From the NCBI GenBank assembly GCA_964555565.1, contig CAZKTF010000234.1, positions 1-5,732 of the forward strand: DNA of 5,732 bases, written 5' to 3'. The notes below the pieces were generated by a model. The model was not told the origin of the DNA. It saw only the letters and a program-made list of their open reading frames with translations, and searched no databases. Positions within the stretch are counted from its first letter, which is position 1. Each line of letters starts with the position of its first letter. This DNA is from CAZKTF01 sp964555565 (GTDB lineage: Bacteria; Planctomycetota; JAJSAM01; JAKLKS01). Shown here piece after piece: positions 1 to 5,732 of this stretch. A program made the position numbers and the translations under genes.

Positions 1-281
1 GGGCGATCCATGCACCGCATGGTGAGGATCTCCTTCGTCGTCGGCCGCCCCTCGCGCTTGAAGAACCCGCCGGGGATCTTCCCGGCCGCCGAGGTCTTCT
101 CCCGGTAGTCCATGGTCAGCGGGAAGAAGTCGATCCCCTCCCGCGCGGGGCCGTCCACCGCCGCCACGAACACCATCGTGTCGCCGATGCGCAGGACCGC
201 CGCGCCGTTCGCCAGCCTCCCCATCCGTCCCGTCTCGATCGAGACCCGCTTGCCGCCGATCTCCCGTTCCTTCTTCACCAT
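1..281 (-). CDS. pnp: Polyribonucleotide nucleotidyltransferase (PNPase), N-terminal part, cut by window edge
   Basis: PNPase is the phosphorolytic 3'-to-5' exoribonuclease of the bacterial degradosome; it acts as a trimer in the cytoplasm. Only the first 93 residues are present, running off the left edge with no stop. They cover the start of the first RNase PH-like core domain. Diagnostic blocks are REGIDFFPLTMDY at residues 47-59, which closely matches the family's REGIDFFPLTVDY, and GKIPGGFFKREGRP at 67-80, the FFxR-type RNA-contacting loop, followed by KEILTMRCMDR. I chose ATG at 281. A GTG two codons upstream (287-285) is also possible and sits at a better distance (5 nt instead of 11) from the AAGGAAGG Shine-Dalgarno, so the first two residues are uncertain. 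The gene follows rpsO on the same strand, the classic rpsO-pnp order, which supports both calls. The catalytic second core domain and the KH/S1 domains lie outside the window. Confidence 0.97.
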   Translation of the reverse strand, partial: MVKKEREIGGKRVSIETGRMGRLANGAAVLRIGDTMVFVAAVDGPAREGIDFFPLTMDYREKTSAAGKIPGGFFKREGRPTTKEILTMRCMDR

Positions 282-292
282 CGCCACGACTG

Positions 293-300
293 CCTTCCTT
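293..300 (-). promoter_or_regulatory. Shine-Dalgarno of pnp
   Basis: On the minus strand this reads AAGGAAGG. It lies 5 nt before a GTG (287-285) and 11 nt before the ATG (281-279) in the same frame, so it leaves the exact pnp start open. It directly abuts the GCGGAN repeat tract, with which it forms one continuous purine-rich stretch. Confidence 0.7.
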
Positions 301-339
301 TCCGCATCCGCTTCCGCGTCCGCTCCGCTTCGCTTCCGC
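300..339 (-). repeat. GCGGAN tandem repeat in the pnp leader
   Basis: Read on the minus strand, seven short units follow one another without gaps: GCGGAA, GCGAA, GCGGA, GCGGAC, GCGGAA, GCGGAT, GCGGAA. The tract is purine-rich and ends at the pnp Shine-Dalgarno, so it would lie in the untranslated leader of pnp mRNA just before the ribosome binding site. The repeated GGA recalls the core of CsrA/RsmA binding sites, and pnp is a known CsrA target in E. coli, but whether that applies here is inference. It could instead be a simple-sequence expansion with no function. Confidence 0.6.
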
Positions 340-378
340 TTTCCGGCGTAGCCAGCGTGCTTTCCTGTCCCGTCCGCC

Positions 379-401
379 CCGCGAGCGCCAATCGCCCGCG
401 A
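379..401 (-). other. Hairpin in the rpsO-pnp intergenic spacer
   Basis: On the minus strand, TCGCGGGCG pairs with CGCTCGCGG around an ATTGG loop. This gives nine base pairs, two of them G.U wobbles. It lies 27 nt after the rpsO stop. No U-tract follows (GGGCGGACGGG), so it is not a normal intrinsic terminator. A stem here matches in position the RNase III-processed hairpin between rpsO and pnp in E. coli, where PNPase controls its own synthesis. The function here is inferred from position only. A competing 5-bp stem (GCGAC/GTCGC) overlaps its upstream side. Confidence 0.45.
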
Positions 402-427
402 CCGCTTGCGTCGCTTCGGCGTCCGCC

Positions 428-700
428 CTAGTGCCTGAGCCCCAGTTCCTTCACCAGCGCCGCGTACCGCGGGCGGTCCGTTCGCGCGAGGTACTTGAGG
501 AGGGCGCTGCGGCGGCCGACCATCATGAGGAGGCCGCGGCGCGAGGTGTGGTCCTTCCGGTTCGTCTTGAGGTGCTCCGTGAGGTGGCGGATGCGCTCCG
601 TGAGGATCGCCACCTGCACCTCGGGGGACCCCGTGTCCTTCGGGTCCCGGCGGAACTTCTCGATGAGTCCCGCCTTCTTGTCGCGCGTCATCGTAGACAT
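428..700 (-). CDS. rpsO: 30S ribosomal protein S15
   Basis: S15 is a primary 16S rRNA-binding protein that nucleates the platform of the 30S subunit. The product is 90 residues, against a usual 88-89. The family signature is complete: DTGSPEVQVAILT at residues 22-34, then KDHTSRRGLLMMVGRR at 49-64 and a C-terminal RYAALVKELGLR. H43, D50 and S53 align with the conserved rRNA-contacting residues of S15. I start at ATG 700 because GGAGGT lies six bases upstream of it. The frame stays open to another possible start at 721, but that would put the Shine-Dalgarno inside the gene and add seven unconserved residues. The stop is TAG. It is followed on the same strand by pnp after 146 bp, and preceded by an unrelated membrane protein gene 196 bp upstream rather than by truB/ribF, so the usual nusA-infB-truB neighbourhood is missing. 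Confidence 0.98.
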   Translation of the reverse strand: MSTMTRDKKAGLIEKFRRDPKDTGSPEVQVAILTERIRHLTEHLKTNRKDHTSRRGLLMMVGRRSALLKYLARTDRPRYAALVKELGLRH

Positions 701-896
701 CGCCCAACCTCCGGTTATCACCCCGTCCCCGAGCCCGCCGTGGCGGACCCCTGGGAGGGACCGGGAACTCTCCTGAGGTCTGCACCTCCGAGAAGGAACC
801 CGAACCCGTCTTCCGCGCCGGACCCCGACGGCCCGACGACCGAAGGGGCCATCGTATCCGTGCCTCCGACCCCCCCTCAGAACAAACGGCGAGGGC
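701..896 (-). promoter_or_regulatory. Leader/promoter region of rpsO with potential RNA structure
   Basis: This is the non-coding stretch between the membrane protein stop and rpsO. It should contain the rpsO promoter and leader. A possible -10 box TACGAT lies at 851-856 (minus strand), but I see no convincing -35 at the right distance. Two structures can be drawn. At 769-793, GAGGT/ACCTC closes a GCAG loop and is extended, past small bulges, by TCTC/GAGA. At 725-761, GTCCC/GGGAC encloses a CCGCC/GGCGG stem (735-746). Neither is followed by a U-tract. In several bacteria S15 represses its own mRNA by binding a structured leader, with folds that differ between phyla, so this leader is a reasonable candidate. 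That role is inferred, not shown. Confidence 0.4.
707..712 (-). promoter_or_regulatory. Shine-Dalgarno of rpsO
   Basis: The minus strand reads GGAGGT, six bases (TGGGCG) before the ATG at 700. It is the strongest ribosome binding site in the window and decides the rpsO start in favour of 700 over the longer form beginning at 721. Confidence 0.9.
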
Positions 897-3800
897 TCAG
901 CGGAGTTCCACAGCGGGCGCGCCGGCCGGGCGCTCCTCGACCGCGGTGCGGCGGGGGCGGCCGTCCCGGCCGACGACGGTGACCTCGACCGTGCCCGGCG
1001 GGAGGCCCGGGATCTCGAGGACCCCGCCGGGCCCCGGCTCCAGCTCGACCTCGAACCGCGGGAGGGGGGAGCCCGCCGGGGGGCGCGTGGAGACCCGGAC
1101 CACGGCGGACGGGACCTCCTCGGCGTCGAGGGCGATCCGGGCGCGGAGGGTCCACCCGGGCCGGACGCCGAGTCGCACGGGACCCGCCGCCGAGGGGGAG
1201 AGGAGCGCCGCCTCCACGGGGACGATGGCCCCGCCCGGCGTCCCCGCGTAGACCACCCAGCGGCCCGGCGGCAGGTCGGGGAAGCGGAAGGTCCCGTCCG
1301 GTGCCGTCGTCACGCGCGAGCGCGGAGTGCGCCCGTCGTCCGCGGCGGCGCCGCGCCGCAGCGGCTCGACGGGTCGGGTCCCCGCGGGGCCGCAACGCAC
1401 CGCGGTCACCTCGACCCCGCCCGCGGCCCCGCCGTCCGCCCCGAGGACCAGCCCGGAGACCGGGACGGGTCCCGCGCGCGAGAGCCGGAGGACGACGTCG
1501 CGGGCGCCCGCGGGCACCCCGTCCCGCGCGCACCAGGGGCCCGGCAGGTCCCCCGCTTCGATCCGGAACACCGCGCCGGGCGGTGCGGGCAGGGCGAACC
1601 GCCCCTCCGCGTCGCAGAAGCCGGCCGCCGACGCCTCCGCGGCCTCCGGGGACGGGAACAGGCGGACCTCGGCCTCGCGGGTGGGGGGGCGGCCGTCCTC
1701 GTCGATCACCGTCCCGTGGATCGCGCCCTCGCCGCGCTCGTCGAGGATCACCCCTTCGAGCGAGGGGAGGCGATCGAGGACCACCTCCACCGAGGGCGTC
1801 GCCGTTGGGAACGGCCCGAGCGACGCCGCTGTCGCCCCCGGTCCGCGCAGGTCCGCGCGCGGCTCCGAGACCCGGATTCGGAAGGGCCCGACCGGGAGGT
1901 CCGGGAACCGGAACGTCCCGTCCGCGGCGGTCGTGGTCTCGCGCCGGGGCTCTTCCGCGAGCGGGCCGACTCCGGACCACGCGACGGTCCAGGCCGACGC
2001 CGGACGCCCGTCCGGGAGCCGGACCGACCCCGGCAGGACGCGGCGACCCGGGAGGAGGACGGAGAGCGGCTCGCCCCCCCGCGCGGGCCCCGGGAAGGAG
2101 GAGGAGCGGATGGCCGGGGGGGCCGAAGGCGAGGACCAGGTCGCCGGGGGGGAGCCCATCGATCCGGAACCGGCCCTCCCCGTCGGAGGCCGTGACCGGC
2201 GGCGGGGGAGAGGCACCCGCGGCGCGGCCCGGGCTCGCCGCGGCGACGGGCACGCCGGCCGCCGGCGAGCCGTCGGCGCGGAGGACGCGGCCCTCGATGG
2301 AATCTCCGATCGCCAGGGAGAGGACGACCTCCGGGACCTCGCCGCCCTCGGGGACCTCCACGAGCTGTTCGGCGGGGAGTCGCCCGCGGGCGGTCGCGCG
2401 CAGGAGCCAGCGGTCCCGGGACGACCGGAGCAGGAGGCGGAAGCGCCCCTCGGAGTCCACGGCGACGGCCTGCGTGTCGGGACGCGGCGGCCACTCAGGC
2501 GCGGGCCGATACTCGCCGAGGGGCGCCGCGAGAACGCTCGCCACCGGGCATGGGGACCCGTCGGCGTCGAGGACCCTCCCGCGGAGGACGCGGTCTCCCG
2601 GGGACGCGAGCCGGACCTCGATCCCGGCGACCTCTTCGCCGGGCTTGGCCTCGAAGGGGCGGGAGCGGCCCCGGCCCGCGTCCGCGTAGGCCTGGAGCAC
2701 CACCTGCTTCCCCGGGGGGACCGTCCGCAGCGTGAACCGCCCCTCCGCGTCGGTCCAGGCGTGGCGGGTCACCAAAGCCCCGGACTCCCGCGCGACGTCG
2801 ATCCAGGCGCGCGCGGGACGCCCCTCCGGGTCGAGGACTCGCCCCGACACCGTGGCGGCGGGCTCCAGCAGTAGGTCGAGGACCCCGCGTTCCCCGGGGG
2901 CGAGCGCCAGGCAGGCCGGGGAATCCCCCCTGTCCACGAGGCAGCGCACGAGGAATTCGCGGGAGAGCGGGCCCCCGATGCGGGGCACGGCCGTCGCCGC
3001 CGTGGCGAGGAGGAAGACGCGCCCCGGGGGGAGGCCGTCCAGCGCGAAGCCTCCCCTCGCGTCGGAGAGCGCCGCCGCGACGGGGACCCCGACGAAGCCC
3101 GTGACCGCGTCGGTCCCGTAGGCGATCACCAGGGTCCTCGGGACGGGGAGGCCTCCCGCGAGGAGCGTCCTGCCCTCGACCCGGGCAGCGCGTTGCACGG
3201 GGACCTCGAACCGGAGCGGCTCCCGGTCCGCCGGCACGGTCACCGCCGGGATCGCCCCCGGGCCGATGGGGACCGGGAGGACCGGCGCGCCCGCCTCGGG
3301 CCCGCGCACCGAGTCCAGGGAGACGACGGCGCCGACCGGCGCACGGACCCGGAAGACTCCGTCGTCTCCCGTCCTCGCGCGGGCCAACCGGCCGAGCGGT
3401 CCGAGCGAGACGCGCACGCAGACCTCGGCGCCCGCGAGCGGGCGCATCGAGGCGGAGTCGGTGACCTTCCCCTCCACGAGGGCCTCGGGGGCCAGGGCGA
3501 GGTCGGCGTGCGGCCAGGCTTCGGCGTCCACCGGTGCGACCGCGGCGAAGGGGCCGCCGTCCCGGCGGGCCGCGACGAGGAGCGTCTCCGCCGGGACGGG
3601 TCCCAGCCGGAACCCGCCCTCCGCGTCGGTCCGCGAGGAACCGACCGGGGTCCTATCGACCATCCTCCACGCGAGGACCTCGACCCCCGCCGCGGGACTC
3701 CCGTCGGGCCCGGTGACCCGACCCTCGACGACCGTCGCCGGGGGGAGGCGGACGAGGACCTCCACGGGGACCGCTTGCAGGCCCAGGAACACGCGGCCGG

Positions 3801-4782
3801 AGGGGACGCCTCCCTCGCCGCGGGCCAGCACCAGGAGGTCCGACCGGGGGGCGATCCCGAGCCGGGCCACGCCGTCCGCGTCCGCCCGGGCGCGGAGGAT
3901 CGGCTCCTCCTCGTCCCTGGGGACGGACCCGGGGAACGGGAACCCGAAGAGGAGGTGGAGCTGGAACTTCGCGTCGGAGTAGAGGAGGACCTCCGCGCCG
4001 GGGGCGGGGGCGCCCCGGGGGTCGAGGACGCGCACCGAGACCGGGACCGCGGGGCCGAGGTGCACCTCCCGGAGAGGGGCCGCGATCCCCGGGGGGAGCG
4101 GGGGCACGCGTGCGAGACGGGGGGCGCACCCCGGGGCTTCGATGCGCAACTCGATCGCCCGCCCCGGCGGGACCCCGTCGATCCGGAACACGCCGTCCTC
4201 GGCAGTCACGGCGCTCCCCGCCTCCCCGGCACGCACCGTGGCGCCGGCCGCGGGGCGGTCCCCCTCCGCGGTGACGCAGAGGCCGAACAGCACGCAGGAG
4301 GCGGAGGGGTCGGGGGTGGGCGTGGACTCCCCGGCCGTCTCCCCGCGGCCCTGGTGCCTCGCTCCGTCCTCCCGTCGCGGCGCCTCCTCCCGGGGCGGGG
4401 GGCCCGGGGTCCCGGGTCCCGGCCCCGAGCGGACCGCCCAGGCCGCCGCGCCCACGCCCGCGGCCCCGCCGAGGACGAGGAGCGCCAGGAACAGCGTCCC
4501 CGGCCCCGCTCCGGGGAGGAATCGGGAGCCGCCGCCGCGCCGGCCGTTCCCCGAGGGGCCCTCCCTGCCTCCCGGCGGTCCCCCCCAGGGCGCCCCGGGG
4601 GGCGGGAGGAAGGGCCCCGGCGGGAGCCCGGCGAGGACCCCCGCGGCCTCGAGCGCCGCCTCCTCCCACCGCCGGCAGCGCGCGCAGCCGGCGGCGTGGG
4701 AACGAGCCTCCCCGGCCGATGGGCCGGGCACCGCGCCGTCGCGCAGGAGCTCCGCCAGGTCCCTGTAGGCGTCGCAGGTCAC
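897..4782 (-). CDS. Membrane anti-sigma-like protein with zinc finger and about 12 carboxypeptidase-regulatory-like repeats (one frameshift)
   Basis: Residues 1-40 carry a zinc-binding anti-sigma (zf-HC2/ZAS-like) motif with C3 and H29-x3-C33-x2-C36. A Pro/Gly-rich linker follows, with a basic patch at 80-87. One transmembrane helix spans about 96-117, so the N-terminus should be cytoplasmic. After a low-complexity linker (118-160), about twelve beta-sandwich repeats of the carboxypeptidase-regulatory-like/CNA-B type run to the C-terminus at 1294. They begin near 169, 248, 351, 435, 533, 644, 732, 828, 915, 1020, 1107 and 1211. Typical wording is 'G.V.d.dGsPaaGveV' then 'DaeGrFrl..lPPG'. The start is GTG 4782, overlapping the upstream sigma stop (GTGA), so the two are probably co-translated. 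The frame is broken: up to codon 902-903 (about 2074) it runs in one frame, then the same repeat style continues in another to TGA at 897-899. Removing one base from the C7 run at 2074-2080 restores one frame. Inferred role: it holds the partner sigma factor and responds to something outside. The ligand is unknown. Confidence 0.85.
2074..2080 (-). other. Frameshift at a seven-base homopolymer inside the repeat protein gene
   Basis: The plus strand has seven C in a row (GGGGGGG on the coding strand). Upstream coding frame: LLLLPGARAGG, ending here. Unshifted, it continues as an Arg/Pro/Gly-rich shadow to a stop near 877. In the frame reached by skipping one base it continues as EPLSVLLPGRR and four more well-formed repeats. 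A run of six would give one intact gene of 1294 codons plus stop. A sequencing or assembly error is the simplest cause. A real mutation, phase variation or a programmed +1 shift are alternatives. A second G7 run at 2116-2122 is the only other nearby candidate, but the residues between (GPPGHPLLLLPG) look natural in the upstream frame. Confidence 0.8.
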
Positions 4783-5282
4783 CGGGGGGCCCCCCTTCGA
4801 GAGAGCAGCAGGATCATCCGGTCCTTGCTGCGGTGGAGGAGGCAGGCGACGGCGTTGGTCGTCGTCTGGAGGACGGCGGCGACCTCGGCGCAGGAGAGCC
4901 CCTCGCCGAAGCGGAGGACGAGGGCCTCGCGCTCCCTCTCCGGCATCCGGCCGAGGGCCTCCCAAACGCGGGCCTTCTCCTCGGCGACCACGATCGCCTC
5001 GGCGGGGTCCGCTGCCCGGGCGTCGGGCCGGGTGTCGGGGTCCTCGGGCGCCCGCAGGCGGTTCTCCGCCCGCCGGGCCTCGTCCCGCACGAAGTTCAGG
5101 GCGATCTGGAACAGGTACGGCAGGTCCATCGAGACCCCGCTCTTCAAGGCCCGCGCGAGGGTCTCCTGGGCGGCGTCCTCCGCGCGGTGCCGGTCACCGG
5201 TGAGCCGCAGTGCGAAGGCGCACACGCGCTCCCGTAAGTCGGCGGCCGTCTCGGTTGGCCGCCCTGTCCCTGGTTCGTTCAC
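4779..5282 (-). CDS. ECF-family RNA polymerase sigma factor
   Basis: This is an extracytoplasmic-function sigma factor that would direct RNA polymerase to a small set of promoters. It has 167 residues, a usual ECF length. Region 2 spans about 14-78, with RLTGDRHRAEDAAQETLARAL at 26-46 (the 2.1/2.2 helix contacting core polymerase) and YLFQIALNFVRDEARR at 56-71 (2.3/2.4, -10 recognition). A charged linker lies at 79-106. Region 4 spans about 107-156 with MPEREREALVLRFGEGLS, then the helix-turn-helix CAEVAAVLQTTTNAVACLLHRSKDRM (130-156) for the -35 element. The GTG start at 5282 has only a weak GGGAG nearby, but no later start keeps region 2 intact. Its TGA overlaps the GTG of the downstream membrane anti-sigma-like protein by four bases, the standard sigma/anti-sigma operon arrangement. 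No ECF subgroup can be assigned by eye. Confidence 0.93.
   Translation of the reverse strand: MNEPGTGRPTETAADLRERVCAFALRLTGDRHRAEDAAQETLARALKSGVSMDLPYLFQIALNFVRDEARRAENRLRAPEDPDTRPDARAADPAEAIVVAEEKARVWEALGRMPEREREALVLRFGEGLSCAEVAAVLQTTTNAVACLLHRSKDRMILLLSRRGAPR
4784..4795 (-). promoter_or_regulatory. G6C6 palindrome over the ribosome binding site of the anti-sigma-like gene
   Basis: The coding strand reads AAGGGGGGCCCCCCG immediately before the GTG start at 4782. The G run is the only Shine-Dalgarno-like sequence for that gene, and it is perfectly complementary to the C run beside it. It could fold into a short stem that hides the binding site until ribosomes finishing the sigma gene pass through. 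This would tie anti-sigma synthesis to sigma synthesis. It also encodes the last residues of the sigma factor (RRGAPR). Confidence 0.45.
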
Positions 5283-5443
5283 GCTCCCGGTCCCCGCCTG
5301 GTTCCCCCGAGGGTAAACGGCCGGGGGTCGGAAACCTGTCGGCCGGATTCCGGGGGGGCGCGTTTGCGGGCCCCCGCGGGGTACCCTCGGGGCGGGGCCC
5401 GGGCTGAACCCTCCCGGCCCGCCGCGGCGTCTCCTAGGTGAGC
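5283..5443. promoter_or_regulatory. Divergent promoter region between two sigma factor genes
   Basis: This spacer between the minus-strand ECF sigma gene and the plus-strand sigma gene must hold both promoters. It contains a perfect 11-bp inverted repeat, CCCCGAGGGTA at 5305-5315 and TACCCTCGGGG at 5382-5392. The same element thus reads outward toward each gene; TACCCT within it fits a loose TAnnnT -10 box. ECF-style -35 motifs also occur on both strands: GGAACC on the minus strand (5300-5305) and GGAAACC on the plus strand (5330-5336). The minus-strand one is 16 nt from CGTGAA, but this overlaps the start codon of the sigma gene, so it may be chance. I cannot assign transcription starts. Confidence 0.5.
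5305..5392. repeat. Perfect 11-bp inverted repeat, arms 66 nt apart
   Basis: The arms are CCCCGAGGGTA (5305-5315) and TACCCTCGGGG (5382-5392), exact reverse complements. The centre lies near 5348, inside the divergent intergenic region. The arms end 22 nt from the minus-strand GTG and 51 nt from the plus-strand ATG. Candidates are a pair of operator half-sites or matched core promoter elements. Chance is less likely for 11 exact bases in 160 bp, but the skewed base composition raises the odds. Confidence 0.6.
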
Positions 5444-5732
5444 ATGGACAGGACCACCGCCCGAACGGACCCGGAGGCCCTGCTGGCCCAGCGCGACTGG
5501 GTGCGGCGGGTGGCCCGCGCGCTGGTGCGCGACCAGTCCTCCGCCGACGACCTGGAGCAGGGGGTCTGGGTGCGCACGCTCGAGCGGCCCCCCGCGCTCC
5601 GGGCCTCGCCGCGGGCGTGGCTCGGGACGGTGCTCCGGCGCCTGGCCTGGGACTCCTTCCGCGGGGAGGGGAGGCGGCGCCGCCGCGAGGAGGCGGCCGC
5701 CCGGCCCGAGGCGACGCCCGCGGCCGACGAGG
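5444..5732 (+). CDS. Sigma-70-family (ECF-like) sigma factor, N-terminal part, cut by window end
   Basis: The first 96 residues are visible and the frame is open to the right edge. RDWVRRVARALVRDQSSADDLEQGVWVRTLE (17-47) matches sigma region 2.1/2.2, with the DDLxQ core-binding motif. SPRAWLGTVLRRLAWDSFRGEGRRRRREE (55-83) matches regions 2.3/2.4, and a charged linker begins after it. Region 4 would lie beyond the window. I chose ATG 5444; GTG 5438 is also in frame, and a TAG at 5435-5437 just upstream rules out anything longer. The ribosome binding site is weak (AGGTG close to the ATG). It is transcribed away from the other ECF sigma gene and shares its upstream region. The WVRT and RAWL wording is unlike the first sigma factor, so it is not a recent duplicate. 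Whether it has its own anti-sigma partner is not visible. Confidence 0.88.
   Translation, partial: MDRTTARTDPEALLAQRDWVRRVARALVRDQSSADDLEQGVWVRTLERPPALRASPRAWLGTVLRRLAWDSFRGEGRRRRREEAAARPEATPAADE

Noticed and set aside
112..351. 79-aa plus-strand frame over the pnp start
   Set aside because: It is antisense to the conserved PNPase N-terminus and shows no recognisable domain.
874..895. CCCTC/GAGGG stem after the repeat protein stop as a terminator
   Set aside because: It has only five base pairs with a 12-nt loop and is followed by G's rather than T's on the coding strand. Not convincing.
431..982. 183-aa and 93-aa plus-strand frames over rpsO
   Set aside because: They are antisense to the certain S15 gene and have no family resemblance.
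877..2073. Continuation of the upstream repeat-protein frame past the C7 run
   Set aside because: It turns into Arg/Pro/Gly-rich text without repeats, while the neighbouring frame continues the repeat pattern to a clean end.
2081..2216. Independent gene starting at 2216 for the last four repeats
   Set aside because: Its first 45 or so residues are a shadow of the upstream repeat frame (Ser/Pro/Arg-rich). A frameshift in one gene explains the data better than a second start.
1301..2874. Overlapping 462-aa and 515-aa plus-strand open frames
   Set aside because: Both are Arg/Pro/Gly-rich, low-complexity antisense frames over well-formed beta-sandwich repeats on the minus strand.
4783..4965. 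N-terminal extension of the repeat protein frame upstream of GTG 4782
   Set aside because: This part is out of frame with, and fully inside, the sigma factor coding region. It reads as low-complexity sequence and precedes the zinc-finger start.
3193..5316. 707-aa plus-strand open frame
   Set aside because: Antisense to the repeat protein and the sigma gene. Composition is Arg/Gly/Pro/Glu-rich with no recognisable domain; it is the expected open shadow frame in very GC-rich DNA.
1..5732. Mobile element, tRNA, rRNA or CRISPR array
   Set aside because: I looked for transposase-like proteins, terminal repeats, cloverleaf-like sequence and spaced direct repeats and saw none. Repetition in 897-4782 is protein-domain repetition.

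Overview
The window is about 5.7 kb of very GC-rich bacterial DNA (roughly three quarters G+C by eye). Almost every frame is therefore open, and most long reading frames are shadows. The organism is a bacterium: it carries an rpsO-pnp pair, ECF sigma factors, and a zinc-finger anti-sigma-like membrane protein with many carboxypeptidase-regulatory-like repeats. An ECF sigma gene followed by a giant protein of this kind is a style I associate with Planctomycetota and a few other high-GC phyla (Acidobacteriota, Myxococcota). This assignment is inference; no rRNA or other marker settles it.

Layout, right to left along the minus strand. (a) 4779-5282 is an ECF-type RNA polymerase sigma factor. (b) 897-4782 overlaps its stop codon by GTGA and encodes a long single-pass membrane protein. 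It has an N-terminal HxxxCxxC zinc-binding anti-sigma motif, one transmembrane helix, and about twelve extracytoplasmic beta-sandwich repeats. Its frame is broken once, by one extra base at a run of seven C at 2074-2080; correcting it gives 1294 residues. (c) 701-896 is a non-coding leader with potential hairpins. (d) 428-700 is rpsO (ribosomal protein S15, 90 aa). (e) 282-427 is a spacer with a 9-bp hairpin and a purine-rich GCGGAN repeat tract. (f) 1-281 is the 5' end of pnp (polynucleotide phosphorylase), cut by the window edge.

On the plus strand, 5444-5732 is the start of a second sigma-70-family (ECF-like) gene, divergent from the first and cut by the window end. The two sigma genes share an intergenic region of about 155-160 bp. 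It holds a perfect 11-bp inverted repeat whose arms read outward toward each gene.

How the parts work together: the sigma/membrane-protein pair looks like a transmembrane signalling unit. The cytoplasmic zinc finger would hold the sigma factor and the long outer repeat stalk would sense or bind something outside. The divergent sigma gene may be a second output of the same regulatory region. The rpsO-pnp block is a conserved housekeeping operon (S15 for the 30S subunit, PNPase for RNA decay) that happens to lie downstream. No mobile element, tRNA, rRNA or CRISPR array was seen.
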